Source: Deltaproteobacteria bacterium | Lineage (GTDB): Bacteria; Desulfobacterota; Desulfuromonadia; Geobacterales; Pseudopelobacteraceae | NCBI GenBank assembly: GCA_021781535.1 | Contig: JAJXWO010000006.1 | Span: 59,428-123,427 of the forward strand | Reading direction: 5' to 3' | DNA: 64,000 nt | Shown here: piece after piece, positions 53,287 to 61,491 of the stretch | How the letters are laid out: every line of letters starts with the position of its first letter | Position numbering within the stretch: the first letter of the stretch is position 1 | Notes under the pieces: generated by a model | What the model saw: only the letters and a program-made list of their open reading frames with translations | What the model was told of the DNA's origin: nothing | Databases searched by the model: none | Program-made: the position numbers and the translations under genes

Positions 53287-53328
53287 CTAAACGGTACCAA
53301 CTAAGCATTATGAATGAAGGAGGATTAT

Positions 53329-53697
53329 ATGGTCAAATTACACGGCGTTAGCTCAAACTGGGAGTTTGTCTCTTGGTATTTAATTGATCCGTTTGTAAGC
53401 GAAAAGGATCAAAGTTTTTCACGAACACAAATACTGAGAAAGAATTATGAAGAAATTTACACCCTATTGATAATTTGTGGGCATAAGAATCGCCCCGAAC
53501 ATCCGGAAGCAACAATTCAGAAAACACTTCAAAATATGCGAGATAAAAACTGGATAATATTCCACGGTCAAGGTGATTATAGTTTAACAACTGAAGGGTA
53601 TAACGAATTATTAACCCAAAGAGATAATATCAAGAAAATACGAAGTTTAAGTCACGAAGATCTCAAATTATTGCGAAAGATGGTAAGTGCCGTGTGA
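53329..53697 (+). CDS. Hypothetical winged-helix-like protein (122 aa)
   Basis: A 122-residue protein starting MVKLHGVSSNWEF with AAGGAGG 6 nt before the ATG; the ATG at 53314 includes that ribosome site and is unlikely. The middle (ATIQKTLQNMRDKNWIIFHGQGDYSLTTEGYNELL) reads like a winged helix of the restriction-enzyme or DpnI C-terminal kind. DNA binding is possible; no catalytic motif is visible. Confidence 0.55.
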   Translation: MVKLHGVSSNWEFVSWYLIDPFVSEKDQSFSRTQILRKNYEEIYTLLIICGHKNRPEHPEATIQKTLQNMRDKNWIIFHGQGDYSLTTEGYNELLTQRDNIKKIRSLSHEDLKLLRKMVSAV

Positions 53698-53832
53698 AAC
53701 AGGAAAGCCATATAGGGACTCTAAATGTCAAAGTCCCACTTTCGCAAGATGAATGTTCAACCAAGCGCAGCGGCGGTGAACCTGCTGTGCTCACAGCCGT
53801 TATTCCCATATCAAAATGAGGAGTTATACCCA

Positions 53833-53946
53833 GTGAGTGGTATTTTCACGTTTCTAAACCAGAACTCTGGAGCAATACAGGTTCTATTTTCAGGACTAGT
53901 TACCTTTGCATCCGTCGGAGTATCATCAGTCAGGGATTATTGGTAA
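53833..53946 (+). pseudogene. N-terminal remnant of a small membrane protein
   Basis: A 37-codon frame from GTG 53833 (GAGGAG upstream) with FLNQNSGAIQVLFSGLVTFAS, the opening membrane helix of a common small bacterial membrane protein family. It stops shortly after, near the second riboswitch, so the gene is cut at the island's right edge. Confidence 0.4.
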
Positions 53947-53984
53947 CTCGTAGTTGCAAGGTTTCAAGTGGTAACGCCAATTTC

Positions 53985-54232
53985 TTTTGACTTTCACTAC
54001 GGTAGTTTGCTACAACCCACGCTACAATTGTTTCACCCAAATCGTTTTGGTGCTGTGCTGTGAAAGCATAGTTAAAAGGGAAGAAGGTTAGAATCCTTCG
54101 CTGTCCCGCAACTGTAACAGGCGATGAACGCCGCACTATGCCACTGGTTTTTTCCGGGAAGGCGCGGCCAGTAAGATGACCCTGAAGCCAGGAAACCTGC
54201 CATTCCGATTTTGTTTTGGAACCTCCGTGGAA
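53985..54232 (+). promoter_or_regulatory. Cobalamin riboswitch of the cob operon, with promoter
   Basis: TTGACT (53988) - 18 nt - TACAAC could be the promoter. The aptamer runs from about 54045 to 54205 and has the usual conserved parts: GGTGC, GGGAAGAAGGTTAGAATCC, CTGTCCCGCAACTGTAAC, GCCACTGG, CCGGGAAG and AGCCAGGAAACCTGCC. Binding of cobalamin is expected to favour the terminator that follows and so reduce cob expression. Confidence 0.92.
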
Positions 54233-54273
54233 CGAGGGGCCGAAGCCTGATCGTATCTGATTGCACGGTTTTC

Positions 54274-54309
54274 GAGCCCCTGTCCATTTCACGGACCGGG
54301 GCTTTTTTG
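54274..54309 (+). terminator. Riboswitch expression-platform terminator
   Basis: AGCCCC-T-GTCC (54275-54285) pairs with GGAC-C-GGGGCT (54293-54303) and is followed by T6, 90 nt before cobU. A stem with a central mismatch; a classic transcription-off platform. Confidence 0.85.
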
Positions 54310-54400
54310 TTAGCAAGTGAGAAGTTAATTCTTGTGTTTTTCTGACAGAAAATAACTTTGTTGACGCACGTATCCTGTTTACTAACGCTTGGGGGGAAGT

Positions 54401-54934
54401 ATGGCACGTACAATCTTTGTTACCGGTGGAGCACGGAGCGGTAAAAGTTCCTGTGCTGAAAAATTGGCTCTGGAGTTTGGAGCCCCGCTCGGCTATCTCG
54501 CGACGGCCCAGACTCTGGATAATGAGATGGATGAGCGTGTCAGACGCCACCGTGAACGGCGCGGAAGTGAATGGAACACGATAGAGGAACCGTACCATCT
54601 CTCACAGGCACTGGCCCGCTGTGATGGCCAGTTCAAGGCAATTCTGGTTGATTGCGTGACACTCTGGCTCTCCAATATGTTGTTCAGGTATGAAGATGCT
54701 GGGGAACAGTGCGAAGAGCGGATTCATGAGGATCTGCAGCGCTTGAAGAATACGCTGCAGGGGATGGTAACGCCGGTTATCCTGGTCAGTAACGAGGTTG
54801 GCATGGGGATCGTTCCGGACAACAGGGTGTCGCGTATGTTCCGCGACATTGCCGGATCGACGAACCAGGCCTTGGCAGCAGCGGCGGATGAAGTGTATGT
54901 CGTCATAAGCGGGATTCCGCTAAAACTGAAATAG
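54401..54934 (+). CDS. cobU: Adenosylcobinamide kinase / GTP:adenosylcobinamide-phosphate guanylyltransferase
   Basis: A 177-residue bifunctional enzyme with P-loop GGARSGKSS (residues 8-16), [17 protein letters not shown] (nucleotide/GTP-binding region with conserved His), [11 protein letters not shown] and [13 protein letters not shown]. It phosphorylates adenosylcobinamide and then transfers GMP, feeding CobS. I use ATG 54401 with GGGGGAAG upstream, not the TTG at 54389. First gene of the riboswitch-controlled operon. Confidence 0.93.
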   Translation: MARTIFVTGGARSGKSSCAEKLALEFGAPLGYLATAQTLDNEMDERVRRHRERRGSEWNTIEEPYHLSQALARCDGQFKAILVDCVTLWLSNMLFRYEDAGEQCEERIHEDLQRLKNTLQGMVTPVILVSNEVGMGIVPDNRVSRMFRDIAGSTNQALAAAADEVYVVISGIPLKLK

Positions 54935-54953
54935 TCAAAAAGGAGAGAGTTGT

Positions 54954-56006
54954 ATGGACATCATCATGGACACGCTCGAACGCATCACGCCGGTCAGCCG
55001 GGAACTGCTGCAGCAGGTACAAACAAGATTGGATAACAAAACCAAGCCTCTCGGATCACTGGGTCGTCTGGAAGAATTTGCCCGGCGGGTTGCCGCTATC
55101 AGCGGAAATCCGGATCCGGATTTCAGTAAAAAGGTCATTTTTACCTTTGCCGGAGACCACGGCGTCACGGAAGAGGGGGTCTCCTTATTTCCCCGTGAAG
55201 TCACCCCTCAGATGGTGCTGAATTTTCTCTCCGGAGGTGCCGGAATTAATGTGTTGGCCCGCCATGTGGGGGCGGATGTACGGGTTGTTGATGTCGGTGT
55301 CGATTATGATTTTGCGGAGGTTGCCGGACTGATTCATAAAAAAGTTGCCCGTGGCACTAAAAACTTTGCCAAAGGTCCGGCCATGACCCGTGCCGAAACT
55401 CTTGCGGCACTGATGGTTGGCATTGAGCTGGCTGACCAGTGCCGTGCTGAAGGGGTAGGTCTGGTCGGCACCGGAGAGATGGGGATCGGTAATACGACAC
55501 CATCTTCGGCAATCATTGCGGCTATCTCCGGTAAATCGGTGGCAGAAGTGACTCATCGTGGTACCGGCATTGGTGATGAGGCGCTGGTTAACAAGATCCG
55601 CGTCATCGAACAGGGGCTTGCTCTCAATAAGCCCGATCCGCAGGATCCGCTTGACGTGCTGGCAAAGGTGGGTGGGCTTGAAATTGCAGCGATTGCCGGT
55701 CTGGTGCTCGGGTGTGCTGCCAACTCGATTCCGGTGGTAATTGACGGTTTCATTTCGACCGCCGGAGCTCTGATAGCATCCGAGCTGCACCCCAATGTGC
55801 GCGACTACATTTTTGCCGCCCATGAGTCGGTCGAAATCGGCCATAGTTTCATGCTGGAACGCATAGGTGTCGAGCCGATTCTTGATCTCGGATTTCGCCT
55901 GGGAGAAGGGACCGGAGCCGCTCTTGCCATGACATTGATCGAGGCTGGAGTAAAGATCCTGAAAGAGATGGCAACCTTTGAACAGGCAGGGGTCTCCCAG
56001 GGATAA
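54954..56006 (+). CDS. cobT: Nicotinate-nucleotide:benzimidazole phosphoribosyltransferase
   Basis: A 350-residue enzyme of the CobT family with the N-terminal [14 protein letters not shown], substrate-binding [20 protein letters not shown] and the C-terminal GEGTGAAL with the catalytic Glu. It activates the lower-ligand base as its alpha-ribotide phosphate for CobS. AAGGAG lies before the ATG. The product of the next gene, a benzimidazole synthase, would supply its base. Confidence 0.95.
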   Translation: MDIIMDTLERITPVSRELLQQVQTRLDNKTKPLGSLGRLEEFARRVAAISGNPDPDFSKKVIFTFAGDHGVTEEGVSLFPREVTPQMVLNFLSGGAGINVLARHVGADVRVVDVGVDYDFAEVAGLIHKKVARGTKNFAKGPAMTRAETLAALMVGIELADQCRAEGVGLVGTGEMGIGNTTPSSAIIAAISGKSVAEVTHRGTGIGDEALVNKIRVIEQGLALNKPDPQDPLDVLAKVGGLEIAAIAGLVLGCAANSIPVVIDGFISTAGALIASELHPNVRDYIFAAHESVEIGHSFMLERIGVEPILDLGFRLGEGTGAALAMTLIEAGVKILKEMATFEQAGVSQG

Positions 56007-56034
56007 AATCAATGCACCCAAAAGGTTTGAATTA

Positions 56035-57345
56035 ATGCCGACACAGATCGAATTTGCCCGCCAGGGGATCATTACCCCCCAGATGCAGACCGTAGCCGTT
56101 AACGAGCAGCTTGAGGCGGAGTATATCCGCCGGATGGTTGCCGAAGGGAAGATCGTTATTCCCTGGAACCACAACCGAAAGCCGTCCCGCATTGCCGGTA
56201 TCGGCAAGGGGCTTTCCACCAAAGTCAACGCCTCCATTGGCACCTCATCGGATATCATCGACTACGGGGCCGAGGTCAGGAAAGCACTGGCGGCACAGGA
56301 ATCAGGTGCCGACACTTTGATGGAACTCTCTGTGGGGGGCGACCTTGATCGTGTCCGGCGCGAGGTGATCGCAGCGGTTGACCTGCCGGTCGGCAATGTG
56401 CCGCTTTACCAGGCTTTTTGTGAAGCCGCGCGCACATACGGCGACCCGAACAAGCTTGATGAAGAGATGCTCTTCGACATTATCGAGCGTCAGTGTGCCG
56501 ACGGCATGGCTTTCATGGCGGTGCATTGCGGCATTAACCTCTGCACGATCGAGCGGTTGCGCAAGCAGGGGTACCGCTACGGCGGGCTGGTCTCCAAGGG
56601 TGGGGTGTCGATGGTGGCGTGGATGATCGCAAATAACCGGGAAAACCCGCTCTACGAGAAGTTCGACCGGGTGGTTTCAATCCTTAAAAAGTACGATACC
56701 GTCCTCTCCCTCGGCAATGGTCTGCGGGCCGGGGCGATTCACGACTCCTCGGACCGGGCCCAGATCCAGGAACTGATATTCAACTGCGAGCTGGCCGAGA
56801 TCGGCCGCGACATGGGGTGCCAGATGCTTGTCGAAGGGCCGGGACACGTGCCGCTGGACGAGATCGAGGGAAACATCCAGTTGCAGAAACGGATGAGCGG
56901 CGGCGCGCCGTATTACATGCTCGGCCCGATCGCCACCGACGTTGCCCCCGGATTCGATCACATCACCGCCGCGATCGGCGCCGCCCAGTCGAGCCGCTTC
57001 GGTGCCGACCTGATTTGCTACATCACCCCGGCCGAACATTTGGCCCTTCCGAACGAGGAGGATGTGCGCACCGGGGTCAAAACCGCCAAGATAGCGGCCT
57101 ACATCGGCGATATGAATAAATATCCGGAAAAGGGACGCGAGCGGGACAAGGAAATGTCCAAGGCCCGCCGCGACCTGGACTGGGAAAAACAGTTCAGGTT
57201 GGCGCTCTACCCGGAGGACGCCCGCGTCATCAGGGCCAGCCGGGTCCCGGAGGACGAAGCCACCTGCACCATGTGCGGCGATTTCTGCGCCTCGCGCGGT
57301 GCCGGGAAGCTGTTTGCCTGCGATCTGAAGGGGGATAAAATTTGA
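56035..57345 (+). CDS. bzaF: 5-hydroxybenzimidazole synthase BzaF (ThiC paralogue)
   Basis: A 436-residue radical-SAM enzyme of the ThiC superfamily: PWNHNRKPSRIAGIGKGLSTKVNASIGTS, MELSVGGDL, EGPGHVPLDEI and a C-terminal iron-sulfur motif seen as C-x2-C-x3-C (CTMCGDFC). ThiC itself usually has C-x2-C-x4-C. The position between cobT and cobS strongly supports BzaF, which turns aminoimidazole ribotide into 5-hydroxybenzimidazole, the lower-ligand precursor. Start at ATG 56035 with AAAAGG; it lies 28 nt after cobT. A thiamine role is unlikely here but cannot be excluded from sequence alone. Confidence 0.85.
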   Translation: MPTQIEFARQGIITPQMQTVAVNEQLEAEYIRRMVAEGKIVIPWNHNRKPSRIAGIGKGLSTKVNASIGTSSDIIDYGAEVRKALAAQESGADTLMELSVGGDLDRVRREVIAAVDLPVGNVPLYQAFCEAARTYGDPNKLDEEMLFDIIERQCADGMAFMAVHCGINLCTIERLRKQGYRYGGLVSKGGVSMVAWMIANNRENPLYEKFDRVVSILKKYDTVLSLGNGLRAGAIHDSSDRAQIQELIFNCELAEIGRDMGCQMLVEGPGHVPLDEIEGNIQLQKRMSGGAPYYMLGPIATDVAPGFDHITAAIGAAQSSRFGADLICYITPAEHLALPNEEDVRTGVKTAKIAAYIGDMNKYPEKGRERDKEMSKARRDLDWEKQFRLALYPEDARVIRASRVPEDEATCTMCGDFCASRGAGKLFACDLKGDKI

Positions 57346-57550
57346 GATACTGTTGTGAAGCTCCTCCCCCTCGTGGGGGCAGGGCGGGTTTGTCCGCACC
57401 TTTCTCAATCTGCTGTAGATGGACAGTTGCATAATTTTTGGGTGCCGTTGCGGTCAGATGAACAGAATTTTAATCACTGCTGCTGTATTAGCATGTCCTT
57501 CCGTCATTTTTTGCTGTTCCGGTTTTATCCCTTATGGTACTTGATGTGAC

Positions 57551-58297
57551 ATGCGCCTATTCCTGATCGCCTTTCAATTCCTGACAATTATCCCTCTTCC
57601 CGTCACCCTTCGCTGTGAAAGAGAAGATATGGGGCGTTCCACCGTATTTTTCCCCCTTGCAGGTCTCGTGATCGGGGCGCTGCTGGCCGGGTGCAATTGG
57701 CTGATCTCACCCTGGATCGTTCGCCCTCTTTGCGATGCCCTGCTGATAACGTTGCTGGCCCTGATCACCGGCGCGCTGCATCTGGATGGCCTGGCGGATG
57801 TCTGCGACGGCTTGGCGGCCCGGGGCGACCGGGAGCGCTTTCTGGCGGTCATGAAGGATTCGCAGGTCGGTGCGGTCGGCGCGGTCGGACTCGTACTGGC
57901 ACTACTGCTGAAGTGGCAGGCGCTGGTGGCGCTGCCGGCTGAACTTAAATGGCAGGCGTTGGTGCTCTTTCCCGCTCTTTCCCGCTTTGGTCAGGTGTTG
58001 ACACTCACCGGTGCTCGTCATGCCCGGCAGGATGGGCTGGGAGCCGTATTTGCTCAGGGTGCCGGTGGCATGGCTCTTTTTATCGCTTTTGTCACGGCAG
58101 CCTTTGCCGGCTTCTATCTGCTGGGCCTCACGGGGGTAATCGCTTTGGCTGCGGTCTGCATGTTTACCTTGGCCGGTCGTATATTTTTTCAGCGCAAACT
58201 GGGTGGTCTGACCGGCGATACGATCGGCTGCATCAATGAGTTCAATGAAATCCTGGTGCTGGTGATTATTTCGGCGCTGCCGCTGAACAGATTCTGA
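57551..58297 (+). CDS. cobS: Adenosylcobinamide-GDP ribazoletransferase
   Basis: A 248-residue polytopic membrane enzyme with the CobS signature GALHLDGLADVCDGLAARGDRERFLAVMKDSQVG (acidic residues bind metal) and six to seven hydrophobic segments. It joins the lower-ligand ribotide phosphate to adenosylcobinamide-GDP. The ATG lacks a clear ribosome site; 205 nt separate it from bzaF, with only a short CCCCC/GGGGG hairpin at 57366-57379. Confidence 0.9.
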   Translation: MRLFLIAFQFLTIIPLPVTLRCEREDMGRSTVFFPLAGLVIGALLAGCNWLISPWIVRPLCDALLITLLALITGALHLDGLADVCDGLAARGDRERFLAVMKDSQVGAVGAVGLVLALLLKWQALVALPAELKWQALVLFPALSRFGQVLTLTGARHARQDGLGAVFAQGAGGMALFIAFVTAAFAGFYLLGLTGVIALAAVCMFTLAGRIFFQRKLGGLTGDTIGCINEFNEILVLVIISALPLNRF

Positions 58298-58336
58298 TAC
58301 CTGCCATTATTTGTACGTTTACTTCGGAGAATAGAC

Positions 58337-58939
58337 ATGACACCTCATACCCGTATTTATCTCATTCGCCACGGTCAGGTGGCAGGTTATGATCAGCCGC
58401 GTTACAACGGCCAGACCGATGTTGCGCTGACCGATTACGGCGTAGAACAGTATCATTGTCTCAAAGAGCGTCTGGCCGATGCGAAAATTTCAGCCTGCTA
58501 TACGAGTGATCTGTCTCGATGTACGACCGGCGCCGGAATCATCTGCCAAGCATTTGGCATCGAGCCTGTTGCCCGCCGAGAACTGCGTGAGTTGAATATC
58601 GGGGTCTGGGAAGGGCTGACCTGGCAGGAGATCCGCTTAGCCTGGCCGGATGGCTGGCAGGCGCGGCTGGCCGACCTGGTGAATTACCGGGTGCCGGGGG
58701 GTGAAAACCTGCTGGACGTTGAGGCGCGGGTCATGCCGGTCATCAATGAAGTTGTGGAGCGTCATAAAGGGCAGGAACTGCTGGTGGTCGGGCATGGCGG
58801 GGTCAATCGCATCGTGCTGCTGAATGCGATCGGTGCGCCTTTGGCAGGGATGTTTAACATTGAACAGAATTACGGCTGCCTAAATATAATTGACTATTAT
58901 GCCGATGGTCGTGCGACGGTGAAATTGTTGAACGGGTGA
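58337..58939 (+). CDS. cobC: Alpha-ribazole phosphatase (histidine phosphatase)
   Basis: A 200-residue histidine-phosphatase with catalytic LIRHGQV (His about residue 11), the RELNIGVWEGLT block and second catalytic His in VVGHGGVNR. In the family CobC removes the 5'-phosphate from alpha-ribazole phosphate or adenosylcobalamin phosphate. CGGAGAA lies before the ATG. Last gene of the cob operon, closed by a terminator. Confidence 0.9.
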   Translation: MTPHTRIYLIRHGQVAGYDQPRYNGQTDVALTDYGVEQYHCLKERLADAKISACYTSDLSRCTTGAGIICQAFGIEPVARRELRELNIGVWEGLTWQEIRLAWPDGWQARLADLVNYRVPGGENLLDVEARVMPVINEVVERHKGQELLVVGHGGVNRIVLLNAIGAPLAGMFNIEQNYGCLNIIDYYADGRATVKLLNG

Positions 58940-58995
58940 TGAAGCACCCGTCCGGCTGGGAAGTAACCAGGTATTGTATCCATACCCCTGCTCGG

Positions 58996-59027
58996 AAAGG
59001 CTTGCTGATAGTTAACAGCAAGCCTTT
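58996..59027 (+). terminator. Terminator of the cob operon
   Basis: Perfect 12-bp stem (58996-59007 with 59016-59027), 8-nt loop, T-rich tail. Confidence 0.8.
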
Positions 59028-59263
59028 CTCCTGTCTATCCGGTGCTGAAACTGAGTAATTCGGAGAAAATGTCCCCTGCAGCTTATTCTGTGATGAGCGA
59101 AACACTCCGGTTGAAGCCGAAAATGGTTTGTTTTTGTGAGTTCAATCACAGAATTGTCCAGTTTATGTCGGAATTAATTTTTAATGTGATCTTAATTACA
59201 CCCGTTCTGCTTTTTCTCAGCTATAACTCACATACAAAAGTTATGAGCAGCATCATAAACATG

Positions 59264-59343
59264 CGTAGACGATAATACTAAACCATTCGTGAGAATGGGA
59301 CGGAAAGCCTACTGGGTCTCACTGAGGCAGCCGGGTCGCCGAA
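59264..59343 (+). promoter_or_regulatory. GEMM riboswitch, predicted cGAMP type (GEMM-Ib)
   Basis: The aptamer has the class signatures AAACC (59280-59284), GGGACGGAAAGCC and GGCAGCCGGGTCGCC. Aligned by eye to the Vibrio Vc2 aptamer, the specificity base at Vc2 position 20 is A (59277) rather than G. In known GEMM-I RNAs, A at this place goes with 3',3'-cGAMP binding and G with c-di-GMP. The alignment is manual, so the ligand call is tentative. Class membership is firm. Confidence 0.85.
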
Positions 59344-59378
59344 ATATCATGAATGATATTCGGCCCCGGCTTTTTTTT
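59329..59378 (+). terminator. Terminator overlapping the GEMM aptamer
   Basis: AGCCGGG...GCCGAAATATCAT pairs with ATGATAT-TCGGC...CCCGGCT, followed by T8. Its left arm is also the 3' strand of the aptamer, so ligand binding should prevent the hairpin and turn the gene on. Confidence 0.8.
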
Positions 59379-59434
59379 GTGCAGCATCCTCAATTGGTAC
59401 CAGAAGGTGGCACGCATTAACAAAAGGAGTACAG

Positions 59435-59974
59435 ATGAGAAGATTCACGACACGTAGATTTTTCGCCATTACCGCAGTTTCATTGATGGTCGTTGGACTG
59501 ATGCTGGCCGGTTGCGGTTCTGGAGGCGGCTCCGGAAGCGGGTCGTCTCAGGTTCTGAACGATGCCGCCCCTGTAGCTGCTCTGCCGGCCGGACAGGTGA
59601 GCCAGGTTGCTCCCGATCCGAACAGTGGCAGTGTAAGCCCGGCGACAACCGTGGCAACCACCACCTCAGCAACCACCACCGCATCAACAACCACCGCATC
59701 AACAACCACCGCATCAACAACCACCGCGGCCGCATCCAAACAGCTGGCTCTGTCATGGGATCCGGTCGCCGGTGCCACCTCTTATAATCTGTACTGGTCA
59801 ACCGTACCGGGAGTTACTCCCGCCAACGGGACAAAAATCAGCGCTATCAGCAGCCCCTCTTATGTACATACCGGCCTGGCTGCCGGCACCACCTACTATT
59901 ACGTTGTCACGGCTGTCGACAGTACCAGCGAAAGTGCCGCCTCGGCCTCGGCCTCGGGATCTACGCCATTGTAA
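59435..59974 (+). CDS. Lipoprotein with fibronectin type III domain
   Basis: A 179-residue protein with lipobox LAGC (anchor Cys27) followed by a Gly/Ser linker, a Thr/Ala-rich spacer (residues about 70-100) encoded by short DNA repeats, and a C-terminal FN3 domain (LSWDPVAGATSYNLYW, AGTTYYYVVTAVD). It is surface- or periplasm-exposed. AAAGGAG precedes the ATG. Control by the GEMM riboswitch suggests its level follows cGAMP or c-di-GMP. Confidence 0.85.
   Translation: MRRFTTRRFFAITAVSLMVVGLMLAGCGSGGGSGSGSSQVLNDAAPVAALPAGQVSQVAPDPNSGSVSPATTVATTTSATTTASTTTASTTTASTTTAAASKQLALSWDPVAGATSYNLYWSTVPGVTPANGTKISAISSPSYVHTGLAAGTTYYYVVTAVDSTSESAASASASGSTPL
59681..59725 (+). repeat. Three perfect 15-bp repeats in the Thr-rich linker
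   Basis: GCATCAACAACCACC repeated three times without change, coding for the ASTTT linker. Slippage could change linker length. Confidence 0.85.
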
Positions 59975-60039
59975 CGACTTTCAGAGGTGTAGAAAGGCTA
60001 TCCGTTATAAATATCAGTTTCACAGGCTTGGAAAAAATC

Positions 60040-60070
60040 AGAGGGCTCCTTTCAGCGGAGCCCTCTTTTT
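60040..60070 (+). terminator. Terminator after the FN3 lipoprotein gene
   Basis: Perfect 10-bp stem (60040-60049 with 60057-60066), 7-nt loop and a T-rich tail. Confidence 0.85.
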
Positions 60071-60199
60071 GTTCTCATAAAAAAACACTTCTGACATCTG
60101 GTATTTGTAGCAGTAATGAGATATATTATTACATTTTCCAATTCATGCAGACACCTGTTGACGGCTTGCCAGGTTGTCGTCTGCAATACTGGCAGCCAA

Positions 60200-60988
60200 A
60201 TGTCCCATCAATCCAAAATCAGCGATTACAGCCGCTACTTCAGCCACAGGCAGAAGGTTAATCTGGTCAATATGTCGGCGGAGCGCAATAGCGAGATTTA
60301 TGAGTCGCTGAGCGGTGTTGTTACCTCCAGTGCCATGGATTCACTTGAACTCATGGTTACCCACAGCGGACACGATACGCATGGTGCTGAGATCGGGAAG
60401 GCAACCTATAAGCTGACGAGCGAGGCCTTTGGGAGCGGCATCCAGGTGCTGGCAGACCTGACCGGCATTGTTTCCGGAAATATCTTTCAACTCCGGATGC
60501 ATGGCACATTGGAGATGTTCCAGCGCCGTATCGCCCCGCGTGTTGAAATCTCTACACCAATATTTATGCTGCGTGGCAATTTCCCGCTCGCCTTTTTTAG
60601 AAAAGAGTGGAAGCGGGTCATGGGGCATCTGCGCAATAATAACACTCTGCCGGGGCTTGTTCTGCAGGAGACTCTGATTAATCTGGGTGCCGGCGGGATC
60701 GGGCTGACTGTGGATACAAACAACCGCCCGACGCCTCTTTCCATGTTTTTTATTTCAGTCGATAAAGTGCCGCCGGTCTGTGCTCTGGCGGAAACCGTCT
60801 GGGAACAGTCTGGGGATGAAGGGGTGCGGTGCGGCTTCCGTTTTATTCATATTCTCAAAGCGGATCAGGAGCGAATCAACACGTATATCAGTGCTGTGGT
60901 ACGGAAAAACGGCGGCACCCCTCTGGATTACAAACGCAATTGGGTATTATTGGACAAGATGGTTGCGGATGGCCGCACATCTGAATAA
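60200..60988 (+). CDS. PilZ-like c-di-GMP receptor protein
   Basis: About 262 residues from ATG 60200; starts at 60116 or 60272 are also possible, none with a strong ribosome site. The N-terminal part resembles a YcgR-type beta domain. The C-terminal part has the PilZ pattern RIAPR (RxxxR) and NLGAGGIGL, where the usual D/NxSxxG is NxGxxG, so c-di-GMP affinity is uncertain. It lies just after the riboswitch-controlled lipoprotein gene, but a terminator separates them. Confidence 0.65.
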   Translation: MSHQSKISDYSRYFSHRQKVNLVNMSAERNSEIYESLSGVVTSSAMDSLELMVTHSGHDTHGAEIGKATYKLTSEAFGSGIQVLADLTGIVSGNIFQLRMHGTLEMFQRRIAPRVEISTPIFMLRGNFPLAFFRKEWKRVMGHLRNNNTLPGLVLQETLINLGAGGIGLTVDTNNRPTPLSMFFISVDKVPPVCALAETVWEQSGDEGVRCGFRFIHILKADQERINTYISAVVRKNGGTPLDYKRNWVLLDKMVADGRTSE

Positions 60989-61042
60989 TAGCTTTTGAGA
61001 TACGTGTGTACGTGAAGAAAAGCGTAAAAAAGGAATAACCTT

Positions 61043-61369
61043 ATGAGATCGCGAGCTCCCCGGACGGTCACCCTTCCCAGCGCTGATGAAGCTGCTGCTA
61101 TTCTCAAGCGGATGCGTGGTGAAGTTGACAGTAATGCCAACTACCGGACAAAATCCCTGAAGATCCACGGTCCGGTTTGCGCCAAATGCGGCCGCGAGTT
61201 TGATCAGAGCAGTCTTAATCTTCTGACCGTTCATCACAAGGACGGTAATCACCAGAACAATCCGCCCGATGGTTCAAATTGGGAGAACCTCTGCGCTCAT
61301 TGCCATGACGACGAACATTCGCGCGGGGTGCTCGGAGAGTATCTGTCGAGTAAGACAAAAGCTACCTGA
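61043..61369 (+). CDS. yajD: YajD-family HNH nuclease-like protein
   Basis: A 108-residue protein with an HNH fold: zinc pair CAKC (about residues 46-49), VHHKDGNHQNNPPDGSNWENL catalytic block, and second pair CAHC. Length and order match YajD. The function of this family in the cell is unknown. AAAAGGAA lies before the ATG. It is 54 nt after the PilZ-like gene and may be co-transcribed. Confidence 0.85.
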   Translation: MRSRAPRTVTLPSADEAAAILKRMRGEVDSNANYRTKSLKIHGPVCAKCGREFDQSSLNLLTVHHKDGNHQNNPPDGSNWENLCAHCHDDEHSRGVLGEYLSSKTKAT

Positions 61370-61491
61370 AGTTCTGATATATCAGCCGCCCGCCCAGCGC
61401 CAGGATCATCGTGATGGACACCGGCCTGATAAATGCGGTTCCTCTGTGAGAAAAAAAGGCCGGGAATTTGGGTGAGGAATCATCTTCGTAG

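Noticed and set aside
48348..54205. Exact attachment-site duplication by the two riboswitch copies
   Set aside because: The copies differ at many positions, and only a 42-nt core is nearly identical, so a fresh att duplication is not supported; kept only as a possible old event.
56035..57345. Thiamine biosynthesis gene thiC
   Set aside because: Superfamily match fits, but location inside the riboswitch-controlled cob operon and the cluster spacing favour BzaF.
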